From Coriobacteriaceae bacterium (lineage in GTDB: Bacteria > Actinomycetota > Coriobacteriia > Anaerosomatales > SLCP01): a stretch of 21,353 bases of DNA. Below the pieces are notes generated by a model. That model was not told the DNA's origin. It was given only the letters and a program-made list of their open reading frames with translations, and searched no databases. Where the stretch lies: the NCBI GenBank assembly GCA_003563465.1, contig PWVH01000074.1, positions 1-21,353 on the forward strand, in the 5' to 3' direction. Position 1 is the first letter of the stretch, and each line of letters opens with the position of its first letter. Below are positions 6,467 to 13,685 of the stretch, in pieces. A program made the translations under genes and the position numbers.

Positions 6467-7639
6467 TCACGATACTATCTCGGCCAGCGCGGCCAAGACA
6501 GTGTCGACCTGCTCGGTGGTGTTCCCCCATCCGATGCCGAGACGCACGGCCCCACATTCCAGCGTGCCTACCGTCTCGTGTGCCCACGGGGCGCAGTGCA
6601 GCCCGGCTCTGACGGCTACGCGATAACCTCGGTCGAGCGCGAACGCTATCCGATCCGCTTCGACGCTGTCGTGCACGATGCTTACGATAGGCACGCGCGG
6701 GACTTCTGGCGGAGGACCGAGGACGCGGAACCCACCGATGTCGAGTACGCCTTCGTGTAACCTGCGCGCCAATGCGGCCTCTTGCTTCCGCTGCAAGTCT
6801 CCTTCCTCGGCCAGAAACCTAGCTGCAGCACCTAGCCCTACGATCCCGGAAGTGTTCGCCGTGCCCGCTTCGTAGCGATCAGGACGCTCGGGAGGCATCT
6901 CTAGCGATTCCGAGGAGCCTCCGCCGGTCCCACCCTCGGTCTGCTCTTGAACGTCGAAGCCCGAGGCGAGGTAGAGAAGGCCTATTCCTTGAGGACCGAG
7001 CAATCCCTTGTGCCCCGAAAGCGCGTATGCGTCGGGATTCATCGCTCCGATATCCACCTGGAGGTGACCCCCGCCCTGGGCTCCATCGACGAGGAGCAGC
7101 GCTCCGCGCTCGTGAGCGATCTCTGCCATCTCCTCGATCGGTTGTACGGTACCCGTGAGGTTGGAGGCATGTTGGCATATCACCGCGCGAGTCGGCCTGG
7201 CGCACACCTCCCGCTCGATGTCGCCAGGGTCAACGAAACCCGTGCGGTCCGCGCTGACCACCACGACCTCGACGTCTTCGGAAGCGAGCCGAGCCAGTGG
7301 GCGGGCAATGGCGTTGTGCTCCATCGAACCGACCACTACCCTGTCACCGGGCTTGAGAATCCCTTTGAGCATGAGATTGCACGCGTGGGTGCAGCTCGGC
7401 TGGAAGAGCAGGTCGCGAGAGTCCGGCACGCCCAACAGCTGCGCACAGGACCGCCGAGCGTCGTAGATGGCTCTAGAAGCAGCTAGCGCCATTGCGTATG
7501 CCCCTCGACCGGGATTGCCGCCTAACTCGGTGAGAGCACGAACGACAGCATCGACGACCGGCTGGGGTTTGGGCCACGAGGTCGCTCCGTGATCCAGGTA
7601 GATGGATGGAGCCGGCGAAGTGGACTTGTTCGCAGACAA
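6467..7639 (-). CDS. Cysteine desulfurase-like PLP enzyme (class V aminotransferase fold)
   Basis: 390 residues, full length. N-terminal YLDHGATSWPKP is the class V start motif. His108 (SMEHNA) should stack on PLP, Asp185 and Gln188 (VDGAQ) contact the cofactor, and Lys211 (SGHKG) forms the Schiff base. Cys349 in RAGLHCAPWAHE is placed as the persulfide-forming cysteine. The sequence style and DUF3343 partner resemble the TIGR01977 group (E. faecalis EF2568-like), some members of which sit in selenium-dependent molybdenum hydroxylase gene sets. Here it lies at the end of the W/Mo cofactor operon, so it may supply S or Se for cofactor sulfuration, possibly to the FdhD part of the fusion protein. 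TTG start with GGAGGA 7 bases upstream, inside the end of mogA; one base separates the two genes. General cysteine desulfurase activity is likely; the specific acceptor is unknown. Confidence 0.88.
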   Translation of the reverse strand: MSANKSTSPAPSIYLDHGATSWPKPQPVVDAVVRALTELGGNPGRGAYAMALAASRAIYDARRSCAQLLGVPDSRDLLFQPSCTHACNLMLKGILKPGDRVVVGSMEHNAIARPLARLASEDVEVVVVSADRTGFVDPGDIEREVCARPTRAVICQHASNLTGTVQPIEEMAEIAHERGALLLVDGAQGGGHLQVDIGAMNPDAYALSGHKGLLGPQGIGLLYLASGFDVQEQTEGGTGGGSSESLEMPPERPDRYEAGTANTSGIVGLGAAARFLAEEGDLQRKQEAALARRLHEGVLDIGGFRVLGPPPEVPRVPIVSIVHDSVEADRIAFALDRGYRVAVRAGLHCAPWAHETVGTLECGAVRLGIGWGNTTEQVDTVLAALAEIVS

Positions 7640-7640
7640 C

Positions 7641-8126
7641 CTAGTGTCCTCCGCCAGCCATCATCTCGACAGCGTGCTCCAGCTGGTCGACCACGAATCC
7701 GAAGGATTCTCTAGCCGCCTTCTCGCTGCCCGGCAGATTGATGATCAGCGATCTGCCGCGCAGACCCGCGGCGCCCCGTGAGAGCATTGCCCGCCGAGTG
7801 ACATGCAGGCTTTCAGCCCTGATGGCCTCGGCGATGCCTGGGGCCATCCGCTCGCTCACTTTGTGGGTGGCCTCGGGAGTGATGTCGCGTGGCCCGAAAC
7901 CCGTTCCGCCGCACGTCAGGATGATGTCGGCCTTGTTGTCATCGGCCATCTCGATCAGCGCCGCGATGATGCTTTCCTCGTCGTCAGGACAGACGCTGTA
8001 GGCGATCACCCGCCATCCGCGCTCCTCCACGAGATGGATGAGTGCTCGGCCGGCCGTGTCCTCAGCCTCACCGGCTGCCCGAGTATCAGAGCAGGTCAAA
8101 ACAGCGAATTGCAGGTCCCTGCCCAC
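7641..8126 (-). CDS. mogA: Molybdopterin adenylyltransferase (MogA/MoaB family)
   Basis: About 161 residues, cytoplasmic. It activates molybdopterin by adenylation before metal insertion by MoeA. The family signature TCGGTGFGPRDITPEAT is at about 71-87, and SRGAAGLRGRSLIINLPGS forms the second conserved segment. The length fits single-domain MogA/MoaB; the two cannot be told apart by sequence alone here. Start: GTG at 8126 has AAGGAG 5 bases upstream. A GTG at 8132 would overlap the upstream stop as GTGA, but the Shine-Dalgarno would then touch the start codon, so I prefer 8126. It sits 2 bases after the MOSC gene and 1 base before the desulfurase gene. Confidence 0.92.
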   Translation of the reverse strand: MGRDLQFAVLTCSDTRAAGEAEDTAGRALIHLVEERGWRVIAYSVCPDDEESIIAALIEMADDNKADIILTCGGTGFGPRDITPEATHKVSERMAPGIAEAIRAESLHVTRRAMLSRGAAGLRGRSLIINLPGSEKAARESFGFVVDQLEHAVEMMAGGGH

Positions 8127-8128
8127 CG

Positions 8129-8629
8129 TCACTCCTTTCGGTCGGACTCTTCGTCGCCGAGGGCTACCACAGTGACCGCATCACCCACGGCGACCTCGCC
8201 TGGTTCGCGAACTACACCGAAGATGCCCTCTCGCGGCATGACGCAGTCGCCCGCCTGGTAGTAGATGGCGCATTTCGTGTGGCATACCTTACCGATCTGA
8301 GAGATCTCGATCAGCGCGTTCTCTCCGATTCTCAACGTGGTTCCCAGCGGCAGTGCAAGCAGATCTATCCCTTCGGTGGTGATGTTCTCGGCGAAGTCAC
8401 CCGCCCCCACGTCGAGACCCTTGGCCGCCATCGAATCGATGGACTCCTGCGCGAGCAGACTTACCTGCCGGTGCCAATCTCCCGCATGGGCATCGCCTTG
8501 GAATCCGCAGTCGGCCAGCAGGGTGCCGCTCTCGCCCGGAGTCTTGCGCACCGTCTTCATCTCGGAGAGGTTCACGGAGACGACCCGGCCAGGGCCGGGC
8601 AATCTCTCTCGGCCGGTTCCAGCGCTCAT
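8129..8629 (-). CDS. MOSC domain protein
   Basis: 166 residues, a stand-alone MOSC domain (named for the C-terminal domain of Moco sulfurases). Conserved features include GFQGDAHAGDWHRQVSLLA (42-60), GDFAENITTEG (78-88) and GKVCHTKCAIYYQAGDCVMP (113-132) with Cys116, Cys120 and Cys129. Stand-alone MOSC proteins are thought to bind or deliver sulfur or the cofactor; the precise step is unsettled. Lying in the middle of the Moco operon next to mogA and moaC supports such a role. Start ATG has AGGAG 5 bases upstream and overlaps the moaC stop as ATGA. Confidence 0.9.
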   Translation of the reverse strand: MSAGTGRERLPGPGRVVSVNLSEMKTVRKTPGESGTLLADCGFQGDAHAGDWHRQVSLLAQESIDSMAAKGLDVGAGDFAENITTEGIDLLALPLGTTLRIGENALIEISQIGKVCHTKCAIYYQAGDCVMPREGIFGVVREPGEVAVGDAVTVVALGDEESDRKE

Positions 8630-9177
8630 CGGCTCTCCTCACGACTCCAGCGGCCAGAAGCGCCGCCTTCCTTTTCCAGCAACTTGACCTCGCCTAGGAC
8701 CATGCCCCGATCGACAGCCTTGCACATATCGTAGATCGTAAGGCCTGCGACGGAGACCGCTGTCAGCGCCTCCATCTCGACCCCCGTGGGACCCGTGGTC
8801 TCGCAGGTAGCCATGATGTCAACGGCGGCATGCCCGGCTGGTCCCTCGGAAGATCCGGTGAGTTCGCCAGGCTCGAGCGTAACCAGATCGACCGAGACAT
8901 GCGTGAGCGAGAGAGGATGGCACATCGGTATCAACTCACTCGTGCGCTTGGCGGCCATGATCCCGGCGATGCGAGCCGTTGCGAATACATCGCCTTTGGG
9001 AAGGCGACCTTCCGCGATCATCGCGAGCGTCTCGGGACGCATGACGATGCGCGCGTACGCCACGGCCCTGCGGCGTGTGGCGGGCTTGTCTCCGACATCG
9101 ACCATGCGGGCTTCTCCGCGTTCGTCGAGGTGAGTCAGACGGTCGTGGCGTCCTGCTTTCGAGTCCTCGGCGGACAT
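8626..9177 (-). CDS. moaC: Cyclic pyranopterin monophosphate synthase MoaC
   Basis: 183 residues. It converts the MoaA product (3',8-cyclo-7,8-dihydro-GTP) to cyclic pyranopterin monophosphate, the first stable intermediate of the pathway. Recognised by LTHLDERGEARMVDVGDK (14-31), MCHPLSLTHV (85-94) and GPTGVEMEALTAVSVAGLTI (129-148) followed by YDMCKAVD (149-156). Lengths of family members are usually about 160; the extra residues are a 13-residue polar N-terminus and a short Arg/Ser-rich C-terminus. Start ATG lies 6 bases after the moaA stop, with GGAGG at 10 bases inside the end of moaA. The end overlaps the MOSC gene by 4 bases. Confidence 0.97.
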   Translation of the reverse strand: MSAEDSKAGRHDRLTHLDERGEARMVDVGDKPATRRRAVAYARIVMRPETLAMIAEGRLPKGDVFATARIAGIMAAKRTSELIPMCHPLSLTHVSVDLVTLEPGELTGSSEGPAGHAAVDIMATCETTGPTGVEMEALTAVSVAGLTIYDMCKAVDRGMVLGEVKLLEKEGGASGRWSREESR

Positions 9178-9183
9178 CTTCTC

Positions 9184-10203
9184 TCAGCCTCCGATCTGGG
9201 ACATGCCGCGTGTGGTGCCTATACGCATGCTGTGATTCTCCGGTTTCGCTGCGAGCGCAGCGCGTATCACTGCACTCACGTCTTCGTCGCTGCCCTCACG
9301 CAGGACCGAACGGACATCTATCTCCTCATCGGAGAAGAGACAAGCCCGCAGCCTCCCGTCGGCAGTGAGACGAAGACGGTTGCACTCGCCGCAGAAGTGG
9401 TGGGAGAGCGGGGTGATCACGCCTACCGTGCCCGCAGCGCCCGGGTAGCGGTAGTACCGCGCCGGACCCCAACCGCCTGGAGCCTCCTCGCGGCTCACAG
9501 CCTCCAGATTGCCGAGACCGGCTGCGGCGCCCTCGGAATTCAAGCGCTCGAGTATCTCGTCAGCAGGTACGTGGTCCGCACGCGTCCACCCCTCGGCAGC
9601 TGGCTCGCACTCCCCGAGAGCAGCACCGCCTACCGGCATGTACTCGATGAAACGTACGTGCACGGGACGATCCAGTGCGAGGCGGGCGAAGTCCACCAGG
9701 TCTTGGCTGAGGCTTCGGACCACTACTGCGTTGACCTTGACAGGCCCCATTCCCGCCTCGAAAGCAGCGTCGAGACCCGCGAACACATCGGCGAGTCTGC
9801 CGCCACGCGTGATTCTGGCGAAGACCTCAGGATCGAGAGAGTCTATCGAGATGTTCACGCGCGCAAGTCCCGCCTCGGCAAGAGGGCTTGCGTAACGCGC
9901 CAGAAGCGTGCCGTTGGTGGTCAGCGCGACGGCCTCCAGACCCGTGAGGGCCTTCAGACGCCGCACGTGCCCCACGACACCCTTGCGAACGAGCGGCTCT
10001 CCTCCAGTCAATCGAATCTTGGATATGCCCTCCTGCACCGCTATAGCCGCGAACCGCTCCACCTCTTCTAGCGTGAGAATCTCTTCATGCGGCTTCCAAG
10101 TGACTCCCTTCGCGGGCATGCAGTAGACGCAGCGCAGGTTGCAGCGGTCGGTAAGGCTGATGCGCAGGTAGTCTATGCGACGCCCGAACGAGTCAGTGGC
10201 CAT
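9184..10203 (-). CDS. moaA: GTP 3',8-cyclase MoaA (radical SAM)
   Basis: 339 residues, full length. First enzyme of molybdopterin synthesis; uses SAM and two [4Fe-4S] clusters to rearrange GTP. The radical SAM cluster is CNLRCVYC (Cys21, 25, 28). TGGEP follows for SAM binding. The second, GTP-binding cluster is CGECNRLRLTADGRLRAC near residues 261-278. The C-terminus ends in Gly-Gly (SQIGG), which is conserved and needed in characterised MoaA. ATG at 10203 overlaps the mobB stop by one base (TGATG). A GTG directly before it is possible and would add one residue. Confidence 0.97.
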   Translation of the reverse strand: MATDSFGRRIDYLRISLTDRCNLRCVYCMPAKGVTWKPHEEILTLEEVERFAAIAVQEGISKIRLTGGEPLVRKGVVGHVRRLKALTGLEAVALTTNGTLLARYASPLAEAGLARVNISIDSLDPEVFARITRGGRLADVFAGLDAAFEAGMGPVKVNAVVVRSLSQDLVDFARLALDRPVHVRFIEYMPVGGAALGECEPAAEGWTRADHVPADEILERLNSEGAAAGLGNLEAVSREEAPGGWGPARYYRYPGAAGTVGVITPLSHHFCGECNRLRLTADGRLRACLFSDEEIDVRSVLREGSDEDVSAVIRAALAAKPENHSMRIGTTRGMSQIGG

Positions 10204-10745
10204 CACTTCTCGCCTTCCCGCGCCGCTGTGAAGCGATCCCGACCGCGTAGGAAGCGCTCTTCGATGAGGTCCGCAAGTCCCGCCGCGTCATCGAGGCCGA
10301 AAACCGGAACCGGCCAATCGCGAAGCGCATCCACGTCGGTGACGAGCGCGAACAACTCGTCGGCCGAGCAAATCGGATCTGGAGACCGATTTGCACGCAC
10401 TACCTCGACCAGCACCGGTGAGGTGGCTCGGAATCCCTCGGTCAGCACGATATCGACGTCACCCGCCGCGTCGACAAGCTCGGCAAGCGTACTCTCGCCA
10501 TCGACGCGGCGAAAGAGGCCTACGCGGTTCGGAGCGCTGACGATGGCCACAACCGCTCCCGCTCGCGCGTGGCGCCACGAGTCCTTGCCGGGAACATCTA
10601 TGTCGGTCTCGTGGGCGTGATGCTTGGCTGTCGCAACACGCCAGCCTCGCTCGACGAGCGTGGCGATGACGCCTTCGAGCAGAGTCGTCCTCCCGGAGTC
10701 GGCCTTGCCCACTACCGAGACTATAGGTATTCGCGAGTCCTTCAT
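10203..10745 (-). CDS. mobB: Molybdopterin-guanine dinucleotide biosynthesis protein MobB
   Basis: 180 residues, a small P-loop GTPase-like protein that assists MobA or cofactor delivery. The N-terminal beta strand PIVSVVG leads into the P-loop, then WRVATAKHHAHETDIDVPGKDSWRHARAGA is replaced here by its key features: the family's KHxxH at 41-45, DxPGKDSWRH at 50-59, and LTEGF at about 101-105. The Walker A reads GKADSGRT (13-20): the usual Lys before Thr is Arg19. All other landmarks are intact, so the gene does not look decayed. ATG start with AGGAG 8 bases upstream. A 56-base gap separates it from the small gene upstream; it overlaps moaA by one base downstream. Confidence 0.93.
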   Translation of the reverse strand: MKDSRIPIVSVVGKADSGRTTLLEGVIATLVERGWRVATAKHHAHETDIDVPGKDSWRHARAGAVVAIVSAPNRVGLFRRVDGESTLAELVDAAGDVDIVLTEGFRATSPVLVEVVRANRSPDPICSADELFALVTDVDALRDWPVPVFGLDDAAGLADLIEERFLRGRDRFTAAREGEK

Positions 10746-10801
10746 CTAAGCGTCTCCTACTTGCGCAGCACTCGGGCGGCGCTCAGAGGGCACGTGCGGG
10801 C

Positions 10802-11017
10802 CTAGAAACAACCCAGGTCGCAGTTGTGCACCTTGACACCGGATGCATCAGCGGCTGCACCAGCTACTTTGTAGGGCATGCCGCTGTCTTCGGCCAGCTT
10901 GCGCAGGACTGCGCACGTGACCCGGCCGTCTTGCGCCTTCGCCTTGACTGCCTCCATTAGCTCGGGTGTGACTTGCTCGGCCCAGTGCGGGTCGACTTGC
11001 TTCGGTGTGTCGCTCAT
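10802..11017 (-). CDS. Small helical protein ending in CDLGCF, cofactor-operon associated
   Basis: 71 residues, no signal peptide or membrane segment. A helix at about 10-28 is followed by VTCAVLRKLAEDSGMPYKVA (33-52), which reads like a helix-turn-helix, and a C-terminus with HNCDLGCF. Three cysteines (34, 66, 70) could bind metal or a disulfide. I recall similar small proteins with LGCF/LGLF ends beside Mo-cofactor genes in anaerobes, but I cannot name a characterised family. Start ATG overlaps the moeA stop as ATGA, with AAGGGA upstream, so it is translated with moeA. The tight coupling argues that it is real and works in cofactor synthesis or its control. Confidence 0.75.
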   Translation of the reverse strand: MSDTPKQVDPHWAEQVTPELMEAVKAKAQDGRVTCAVLRKLAEDSGMPYKVAGAAADASGVKVHNCDLGCF

Positions 11018-12261
11018 TGGATCCCTTCTTCCATGTCGAGTCGGATGACTTCAGCCATACTGCCGGCTGGGAAGAGCTCCTCGCCCTCAGGCATTACCAG
11101 CAGGCAGTTACCGCGGTGAGCTGCGGTCAAGAGCGCCGAGGACTGACTGCCCGAAAGCGTCACCACGTAGGAGCCATCGCTCGAACGCTCGAGTGAAGCC
11201 CGCAGGAAATAGCGGCGGTCTCGCTTCTTCTTCACGTCGTGAGCCAGAACGGCTTGTTGTCTAGGACGGTCCAACTTCGCATGCCCCTGCATGAAGCGAA
11301 GCGCTGGCCGGATGAAGATCTCGAAGCCCACGAAAGTCGAGGTGGGATTGCCCGGCAAGCCGAAGAAAGGCGTCCCATCGATCGAACCGAGAGTCTGCGG
11401 ATTACCCGGACGCATCGCTACTTTGCAGAACTCCATCTCACCGAGTTCTTCGAGCACAGGCTTGACGTAGTCGAAATCGCCCACGCTGACGCCGCCAGTT
11501 GTAGCGATGAAGTCGGCTTCACTCGCCGCTTGCGCGAAAGCTTCACGCATCGCAGCGCGGTCGTCGCGGACGATCGGGTATCGCAGCGGCATGCCTCCAG
11601 CTGCGATGACCTGTGCGGAGATTGAGTATGAGTTCGAGTTGCGGATCTTGCCTCGCCCCGGAAGCTCCGTGACATCCACGAGCTCATCGCCGGTGGAAAG
11701 AACGGCGACCTTCGGGCGGCGGTAGACCTCAGCCGTGGCATGTCCCGTAGCAGCGAGCAAGCCCACTGCAGCTGGACCGACCTCTTCGCCCGCGGAGAGA
11801 ACGACATCGCCGGCAGCAACCTCCTCGGCACGCCTGCGGATGTTCTCGCCGGACGTGACCTCGCGCATGATGCGTACGGTTCCGTGGGTCGCTCCACCCG
11901 CCTCGCCAGCCTCGGTGAACTCGACCATCACAACAGCGTCGGCTCCCGGAGGGACCGGAGCGCCCGTCATTATGCGAGCGGCCTGACCGGGCCCGATCTC
12001 AAGCTCGGAGTAGGAACCCGCCGCGATCTCGGAGACGACGGCAAGTGTCACAGGTGCACTCTCCGACGCACCCACAAGGTCGGCCGCACGAATCGCATAG
12101 CCGTCCATCGCCGAGTTGTCGAACGGAGCCACGTCGATGTCCGAGCGCACCTCGGTCGCCAGAACTCGACCGAGTGCTTCGAGTATCGGCACGCTTTCCG
12201 TCTCGAGAACGCGGCATCTCGCAAAGACGAGATCGCGGGCTTGTTCCACTGACAGACTCAT
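11014..12261 (-). CDS. moeA: Molybdopterin molybdenumtransferase MoeA
   Basis: 415 residues, full length. Inserts molybdate (or tungstate) into adenylated molybdopterin made by MogA. Key motifs: FDNSAMDGYA (47-56), the MoCF-domain TTGGVSVGDFDYV (254-266) and FGLPGNPTST (300-309). The C-terminal beta-barrel domain IV is present (about 330-412). Only one moeA is in this window; many tungsten users have two that differ in metal preference, so which metal this one handles cannot be told. ATG overlaps the stop of the mobA-fdhD gene by 4 bases, with GAGGAG 5 bases upstream. Confidence 0.96.
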   Translation of the reverse strand: MSLSVEQARDLVFARCRVLETESVPILEALGRVLATEVRSDIDVAPFDNSAMDGYAIRAADLVGASESAPVTLAVVSEIAAGSYSELEIGPGQAARIMTGAPVPPGADAVVMVEFTEAGEAGGATHGTVRIMREVTSGENIRRRAEEVAAGDVVLSAGEEVGPAAVGLLAATGHATAEVYRRPKVAVLSTGDELVDVTELPGRGKIRNSNSYSISAQVIAAGGMPLRYPIVRDDRAAMREAFAQAASEADFIATTGGVSVGDFDYVKPVLEELGEMEFCKVAMRPGNPQTLGSIDGTPFFGLPGNPTSTFVGFEIFIRPALRFMQGHAKLDRPRQQAVLAHDVKKKRDRRYFLRASLERSSDGSYVVTLSGSQSSALLTAAHRGNCLLVMPEGEELFPAGSMAEVIRLDMEEGIQ

Positions 12262-13685
12262 CGGCTCTCCTCATCGGTGTCGACGTCGGTCTCGATACGC
12301 TCGGGATGCGTGTAGACGGTTATCTTGCCTCCGCGCGCATATCCTGCGAGCGTTATGCCGAGTTCGCCGGCGATCTCTGCGGCAAGATCGGTGACGGCCG
12401 TGCGAGACACCGCCACTGGAACCCTGGCTTTGGCGGCCTTGACGGCCATTTCGTAGGAAACCCTACCCGTGGTGAGCAGCACCGCGTCTTGGACAGGAAC
12501 TCGATCGAGCCACGCCCTGCCAAGCAGCTTGTCCAGCGCGTTATGGCGTCCGACGTCCTCGCGCACGAGCAGTAGCTTACCGTCACGGCTGAGACCACAT
12601 GCATGCATGCCTCCGGTATCCCGGTACGCGGTGGCGGCCCGAGCAAGTTGTCCCATCAGGTCGTAGAGCGCTTCGCTCGAGACACGCAGATCGCTCTCCA
12701 CCTTGGCTAGCCCTCTTGCATGTCCGACCGAGGAGAACGTGATGCCTTTGCCGCAGCCACTAGTGACATAGCGAGTCTTGTAGACCATGTCGTCTGGCAC
12801 CGCCTCCAACGTGGAGACATAGACGAGCCCTCGCTTGTGGTCCACATCGATCGCTATGAGCGCTTCACGATCGCTCATCAGTCCTTCGGCGACGAAGAAG
12901 CCGATGGCCATCTCCTCGAGATCTTCGGGAGTGGCCTGCACCGTCGCTACCTCGACGTCGTTCATGTAGAGGGTGATCGGGCTTTCCGAGGGCATCCCGC
13001 GAGCCCTGCGCGTGCCGACCTCGATGACGGAGACCCCCGTCGGTTCGCTGGATGGCGTCCCGCTGAAGGCGTGCGGCTCTTCACGGGCTTCGGCCAGCTC
13101 TTCGGGAGTGTTTACGTTGAAGAAACTTCGCAATTCCGGGTCGACTCCACGCAACGATTCGACCGATACTTCGGTCGCAGGCACCTCATCAATGATGGCA
13201 ACCAGACGGCGTTTGCCCGTCTCGAGCAGCTTGCGAGCGACCGGTAAGCATTCCTTGGAGTAGATGGCGAGCAAAGGCTCGGGACCCTTGTCGGTCACCG
13301 GGAGCACTATCTGCCCTTCCCCTCGCATATACCAAAGCGTCCGAATCACTGCAGCGGAAAGGTAAGGCATATCGGCTCCGACCGCGAGAACCCACTCGCT
13401 CTCGGCCTCGGCGAGCGCGGTGGCCAGACCGCCTAAAGGACCCTGGTAGGGAATCTCATCGCTCAGGACCCGCACGCCAGCCGGCAGGCCTGCCGCGGCA
13501 AGGGCCTCCGGCCTGTTCGTGACGACCATCGTGTGGGCGCAGACCTTACCGACAGTGGCAACCACACGAGCCACGAGCGTCTCACCATCGACCGGCAAGA
13601 GCGTCTTGTCGACTCCCATTCGCATCGACCGGCCACCGGCTAGCACCGCAGCTGTCAAAGGTAGTTTGTCTTTCATCTTTGTCAC
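12258..13685 (-). CDS. mobA/fdhD: MobA-FdhD fusion protein
   Basis: 475 residues with two enzymes in one chain. Residues 11-200 are MobA, the MPT guanylyltransferase: LAGGRSMRMGVDK (15-27) is the GTP-binding signature and DMPYLS (105-110) the metal site region. A Pro/Ser-rich linker covers about 203-217. Residues 218-465 are FdhD, the sulfurtransferase needed for active formate dehydrogenases: TSGCGKG (308-314), DTGGMHACGLSRDGK (356-370), REDVGRHNALDKLLG (375-389) and GRVSYEMAVKAA (407-418). In E. coli FdhD the reactive loop has CxxC; here only Cys311 is present. The reading frame is continuous across the joint with no stop or restart, so it is a true fusion. GTG start, AGGA 5 bases upstream, overlapping the tupC stop as GTGA; an ATG three codons later is an alternative. 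Confidence 0.95.
   Translation of the reverse strand: MTKMKDKLPLTAAVLAGGRSMRMGVDKTLLPVDGETLVARVVATVGKVCAHTMVVTNRPEALAAAGLPAGVRVLSDEIPYQGPLGGLATALAEAESEWVLAVGADMPYLSAAVIRTLWYMRGEGQIVLPVTDKGPEPLLAIYSKECLPVARKLLETGKRRLVAIIDEVPATEVSVESLRGVDPELRSFFNVNTPEELAEAREEPHAFSGTPSSEPTGVSVIEVGTRRARGMPSESPITLYMNDVEVATVQATPEDLEEMAIGFFVAEGLMSDREALIAIDVDHKRGLVYVSTLEAVPDDMVYKTRYVTSGCGKGITFSSVGHARGLAKVESDLRVSSEALYDLMGQLARAATAYRDTGGMHACGLSRDGKLLLVREDVGRHNALDKLLGRAWLDRVPVQDAVLLTTGRVSYEMAVKAAKARVPVAVSRTAVTDLAAEIAGELGITLAGYARGGKITVYTHPERIETDVDTDEESR

Noticed and set aside
8830..10071. Open plus-strand frame of 413 codons opposite moaC and moaA
   Set aside because: Antisense shadow in GC-rich DNA; moaA and moaC on the other strand have every catalytic motif.
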